This document shows, in pieces, positions 61,088 through 64,000 of a stretch of 64,000 nucleotides of DNA (positions are counted from its first letter, which is position 1; each line of letters starts with the position of its first letter). This DNA is from Wagnerdoeblera intermedia. Its GTDB lineage: Bacteria > Pseudomonadota > Alphaproteobacteria > Rhodobacterales > Rhodobacteraceae. Position numbers and translations under genes: made by a program. The stretch lies in NCBI RefSeq assembly GCF_042647465.1, contig NZ_JBHRVN010000008.1; one strand, written 5' to 3'. Below the pieces are notes generated by a model that saw only the letters and a list, made by a program, of their open reading frames with translations, was not told where the DNA came from and did no database searches.

Positions 61088-62626
61088 ATGCTCGATCTGA
61101 CGAAATCACTGGCGGTGCTGCTGCTCTCAGCCGGCCTGGCGCAGGCGGGCGGGCCCTCTCTCGTCCTCGCCATTGGCGGAGAGCCTGAGACCGGATTTGA
61201 TCCGGTGATGGGCTGGGGCAGCTATGGCAATCCGCTGTTTCAATCGACCCTGCTGACCCGCGATGCCGATCTGACGACGCGCCCGGATCTCGCGACTGAC
61301 TGGCAGCTTTCAGAGGACCGGCTGACCTGGACGATCACCATCCGTGCGGATGCAAAATTCTCAGACGGCACCGCGCTCACGGCAGAGGATGTGGCCTTCA
61401 CCTTCAACGCTGCCAGGGCGGCCGCCGGAGAGCGCGATCTGCAGGTGATGAAAGCCGCTGAAGCTCTTGATGCGCAGCGGGTTAAGATCACGCTGACAAA
61501 GCCCTGGATCACCTTTGCGGAGAGCTTTTACACGCTTGGAATTGTGCCAGCCGCCTCTTACGGGCCGGGGTATGGCCGCAATCCGATCGGCTCGGGCCCC
61601 TTCCGGCTGGTGGCCTGGGCGGAGGGTGAGCAGCTGATCGTCGAGCCGAACCCGCAGTATTACGGCCCGCCCTCTGCCTTTGAAAAACTCACCTTTCTCT
61701 TTACCGGCGAGGATGCCGGGCTTGCCGCCGCCCGGGCCGGTGTGGCGCATCTGGTCTCAGTCCCGGCGCAGTTGGCCGAGGCTTTGCCGCCGAACTTCCG
61801 CGCCATCCGCGCCCGCAGCGTCGACAACCGCGGCCTCAGCCTGCCCTTCGGTCTGCCGCGCGAAGAGGACGGCCGCCGGATCGGCAATGCGGTGACGGCA
61901 GATCCCGCCATCCGCCGGGCGATCAACCTTGGTCTCGACCGCGATCTCGTGGTTGAGGTGGCCCTTCACGGCCATGGCACCCCGGCCTGGGGCTCTGTGG
62001 ACGGGCTTCCCTGGTCCGACCCGCAGGACCGCGCTGATTATGATCTGCCCGCAGCCCTCGCCACTCTCGAGACAGCCGGATGGCACAAGGGCGATGACGG
62101 CATCCGCGTCAAAGACGGGCTGCGGGCGGCATTCCGCATTCATTACCCGGCCTCTGACGCCACGCGCCAGGCCCTTGCCGAGACCGTCGCAGAACTGCTG
62201 CGCCCCTTAGGCATTGAGGCGCGGCCCACCGGCGGCAGCTGGGAGGCGATTGCGCGGGTGATGCATGCCGAGCCGGTGGTCTTCGGCTTTGGCAGCCATT
62301 CCCCCTTGCAGCTTTACAGCATCTTCGCCTCAGAACTGGCCGGCATCGGCTGGGCGAACCCTGGCTATTACACCAATCCCAAAGTCGACGCGCTTTTCGC
62401 AAAAGCGCAGAGCGCCGAAAGCCTCGAGGCCTCTTTCCCGCTCTGGGCGGAGGCCGCGGCAGACTTCGGGATCCGGGGCGACAATGCCTGGGCCTGGCTT
62501 GTGAACCTCGATCACGTCTATTTTGTCAGCGACTGCCTTGAGATCGGCCCGACGCAGATTGAGCCTCATGGCCATGGCTGGCCTGTGACGGCCACGATCG
62601 CCAACTGGCGCTGGAGTTGCGAGTAA
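61088..62626 (+). CDS. nikA: Nickel ABC transporter substrate-binding protein (NikA-like)
   Basis: 512 residues with a signal peptide (MLDLTKSLAVLLLSAGLAQA). Periplasmic family 5 binding protein: GGEPETGFDPVMGWGSYGNPLFQSTLLTRD, then WQLSEDRLTWTITIRADAKFSDGTALTAEDVAFTFNAA, NPIGSGPFRLVAWAEGEQLIVEPNPQYYG and the C-terminal NPKVDALFAKAQSAES. Assigned to nickel because it is divergent from nikR and followed by nikBC. Related members bind Ni/Co chelates. The ribosome site is weak. Confidence 0.85.
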   Translation: MLDLTKSLAVLLLSAGLAQAGGPSLVLAIGGEPETGFDPVMGWGSYGNPLFQSTLLTRDADLTTRPDLATDWQLSEDRLTWTITIRADAKFSDGTALTAEDVAFTFNAARAAAGERDLQVMKAAEALDAQRVKITLTKPWITFAESFYTLGIVPAASYGPGYGRNPIGSGPFRLVAWAEGEQLIVEPNPQYYGPPSAFEKLTFLFTGEDAGLAAARAGVAHLVSVPAQLAEALPPNFRAIRARSVDNRGLSLPFGLPREEDGRRIGNAVTADPAIRRAINLGLDRDLVVEVALHGHGTPAWGSVDGLPWSDPQDRADYDLPAALATLETAGWHKGDDGIRVKDGLRAAFRIHYPASDATRQALAETVAELLRPLGIEARPTGGSWEAIARVMHAEPVVFGFGSHSPLQLYSIFASELAGIGWANPGYYTNPKVDALFAKAQSAESLEASFPLWAEAAADFGIRGDNAWAWLVNLDHVYFVSDCLEIGPTQIEPHGHGWPVTATIANWRWSCE

Positions 62627-63586
62627 GTGACCGCGCTCTCCCTGATCCTGCGGCAGGCGCTGCTGCTGAGCCTCGTGGCAGTGGCGGTCTTTGCACTGAT
62701 GAAGCTCTCGCCGGTCGATCCGGTAGATGCCTATCTTGGCCCCGCCATCGCCCATGTCAGCCCAGAGCAGAAAGCGCAGATTGCAGCCTCCTGGGGGATT
62801 GACCGCCCCGCGCATGAACAGTTTTTCGCCTGGGCAGGGCATCTTCTGCGCGGCGATCCGGGGCACAGCACGACCTATAACGCGCCGGTCGCCGAAGTTC
62901 TGGCCGACCGTCTTGGCCCTTCGCTTGCACTGACGGGCGGGGCCTGGGCGCTCTCCGGGATCCTGGGCTTCCTGCTGGCGCTCTGGGCTGTCGCGGCCGG
63001 GGGCGGGATCGATCGCGCCATCCGGCTTTACTGCTATCTTCTGGCGGCAACCCCGACCTTCTGGCTGGCGATGCTGCTGATGACGGTCTTTTCCGTCAGC
63101 CTCGGCTGGACGCCGATCTGTTGCGCGGGCCCGGTGGGTCTGCCGCCGGATCAGGTCACACTCCTGCAAAAACTGCATCATCTGACCCTGCCGTTAACCG
63201 CGCTGACACTCTTTGGGGTTGCGCAGATCGCCCTTCATACCCGGGCCAGACTGACCGAGGTGATGCAGTCGGATTATGTGCTGATGGCGCGGGCCCAGGG
63301 CGCGCGGCAATGGGATATCGTGCTGCGCCACGGAGCGCGCAATGCCGCCCTGCCCGCCCTGACGGCGCTGATGGCCTCTGTCGGAGAGATGATCGGCGGC
63401 TCGCTGCTGGCAGAGCAGGTCTTTGCCTGGCCCGGCCTTGGCCGCGCCACGGTTGAGGCCGGACTGAAAGGCGATGTGCCGCTCCTGCTTGCCATCGCGC
63501 TTCTGACGGCGCTGGTCGTATCCTGCGGCAATATGATTGCAGACCGGCTTTATGCACGCCTTGACCCCCGGATGGCCGGACCATGA
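62627..63586 (+). CDS. nikB: Nickel ABC transporter permease NikB
   Basis: 319 residues starting at GTG, directly after the nikA TAA. Six membrane helices of the DppB/NikB type; segments LSPVDPVDAYLG (near residue 25), GDPGHSTTYNAPVAEVLADRLGPSLALTG, and the EAA loop LMARAQGARQWDIVLRHGARNAALPALTAL. Overlaps nikC by 4 bp. Confidence 0.9.
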   Translation: MTALSLILRQALLLSLVAVAVFALMKLSPVDPVDAYLGPAIAHVSPEQKAQIAASWGIDRPAHEQFFAWAGHLLRGDPGHSTTYNAPVAEVLADRLGPSLALTGGAWALSGILGFLLALWAVAAGGGIDRAIRLYCYLLAATPTFWLAMLLMTVFSVSLGWTPICCAGPVGLPPDQVTLLQKLHHLTLPLTALTLFGVAQIALHTRARLTEVMQSDYVLMARAQGARQWDIVLRHGARNAALPALTALMASVGEMIGGSLLAEQVFAWPGLGRATVEAGLKGDVPLLLAIALLTALVVSCGNMIADRLYARLDPRMAGP

Positions 63587-64000
63587 ATGGACGCCAGAGC
63601 GCGGCCTTTGCCGCAGGCCTTGCCCTTTTCCTGATCGCCGCCACCGCGCTTTTGCCGTTTGTGCTCGGGGATCTGGGCCTGCGCGCGGATTTCAGCGCCC
63701 GTAATCTTGCGCCCGCTGCCGCGCATCCCTTCGGGACCGATCAGATGGGGCGCGACATCCTTGCCCGTTCGCTGCACGGGCTGGCGCTGAGCCTGCAGAT
63801 CGGACTGCTTGCAGCGGGGATTTCCGTCGCACTCTCCGCGCTGATGGCCATGGCTTCGGGCTTGGGGCGGCGGGCGGATCAGATTGCGGCTTTTGTGACC
63901 GACGGTTTTCTGGCCATGCCGCATCTGATGCTGCTGATCCTGCTGGCCTTCGCCTTCGGCGGGGGAACCACGGCGGTCATCCTGGCGGTGGCCATCAGCC
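63583..64000 (+). CDS. nikC: Nickel ABC transporter permease NikC (partial, runs off the window)
   Basis: 139 codons visible from ATG 63583 (ATGA overlap with nikB). DppC/NikC-type N-terminus: hydrophobic helix, then HPFGTDQMGRDILARSLHGLALSLQIGLLAAGISVALSALMAMASG and FVTDGFLAMPHLMLLILLAFAFG. The ATPase genes nikDE are expected beyond the edge. Confidence 0.9.
   Translation, partial: MNGRQSAAFAAGLALFLIAATALLPFVLGDLGLRADFSARNLAPAAAHPFGTDQMGRDILARSLHGLALSLQIGLLAAGISVALSALMAMASGLGRRADQIAAFVTDGFLAMPHLMLLILLAFAFGGGTTAVILAVAIS

Noticed and set aside
1..64000. CRISPR arrays, rRNA or tRNA operons
   Set aside because: No regularly spaced repeats and no conserved rRNA or cloverleaf sequence were found while reading either strand.

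Overview
The window is GC-rich DNA from an alphaproteobacterium, most likely a member of the Rhodobacteraceae (Paracoccus/Rhodobacter-like). This rests on gene content: three complete TRAP dicarboxylate-type transporters, a heterotetrameric sarcosine oxidase operon next to purU, PcaJ, an RTX/Hint protein and many FCD-type GntR regulators. No rRNA, tRNA, tmRNA or CRISPR array was seen.

0-6 kb: the end of pcaIJ, then a decaying segment. A calcium-binding-repeat/Hint gene carries two frameshifts and its 5' end is joined head-to-head to a 5'-truncated GntR regulator. An M20 carbamoylase and an M24 peptidase follow, each with one frameshift at a mononucleotide run. 6-14 kb: an RraA-like protein, purU, a TetR regulator and soxBDAG, a sarcosine/one-carbon module with a repeated candidate operator. 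14-17 kb: TRAP system 1 (P-Q-M). 17-34 kb: a large beta-oxidation regulon (two thiolases, two enoyl-CoA hydratase/isomerases, TRAP system 2, a MalT/LuxR-type ATPase regulator, acyl-CoA ligase, two acyl-CoA dehydrogenases and a FadB-like fusion), which probably imports and degrades a carboxylic acid. 34-41 kb: an M20 hydrolase, TRAP system 3 on the minus strand, and a divergent operon of metallo-beta-lactamase-fold hydrolase, GntR regulator and L-2-hydroxyglutarate oxidase, with paired palindromes between the two.

41-58.5 kb is an accessory island bordered by an IS256-family element and an IS5-family element. It contains a 7.8-kb integrative element bounded by 17-bp direct repeats, with a tyrosine integrase and a HelD-like helicase that carries a nuclease-like insert and zinc ribbons. 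An IS21-family element (istAB) sits in the last codons of the helicase. Beyond the right repeat lie the N-terminal stub of a second, related integrase (a tandem element) and the C-terminal third of a class A beta-lactamase. These are followed by an Mrr-like restriction endonuclease and a 1699-residue protein that joins a DEDD exonuclease, a RecQ helicase and a UvrD helicase. The last two genes are the best candidate for an undescribed system, probably genome defence or DNA processing; this function is inferred only from domain content and position.

58.5-64 kb: nickel (or peptide) uptake genes. A solute-binding protein and nikR lie on the minus strand, and nikABC on the plus strand, with nikC running off the window end.
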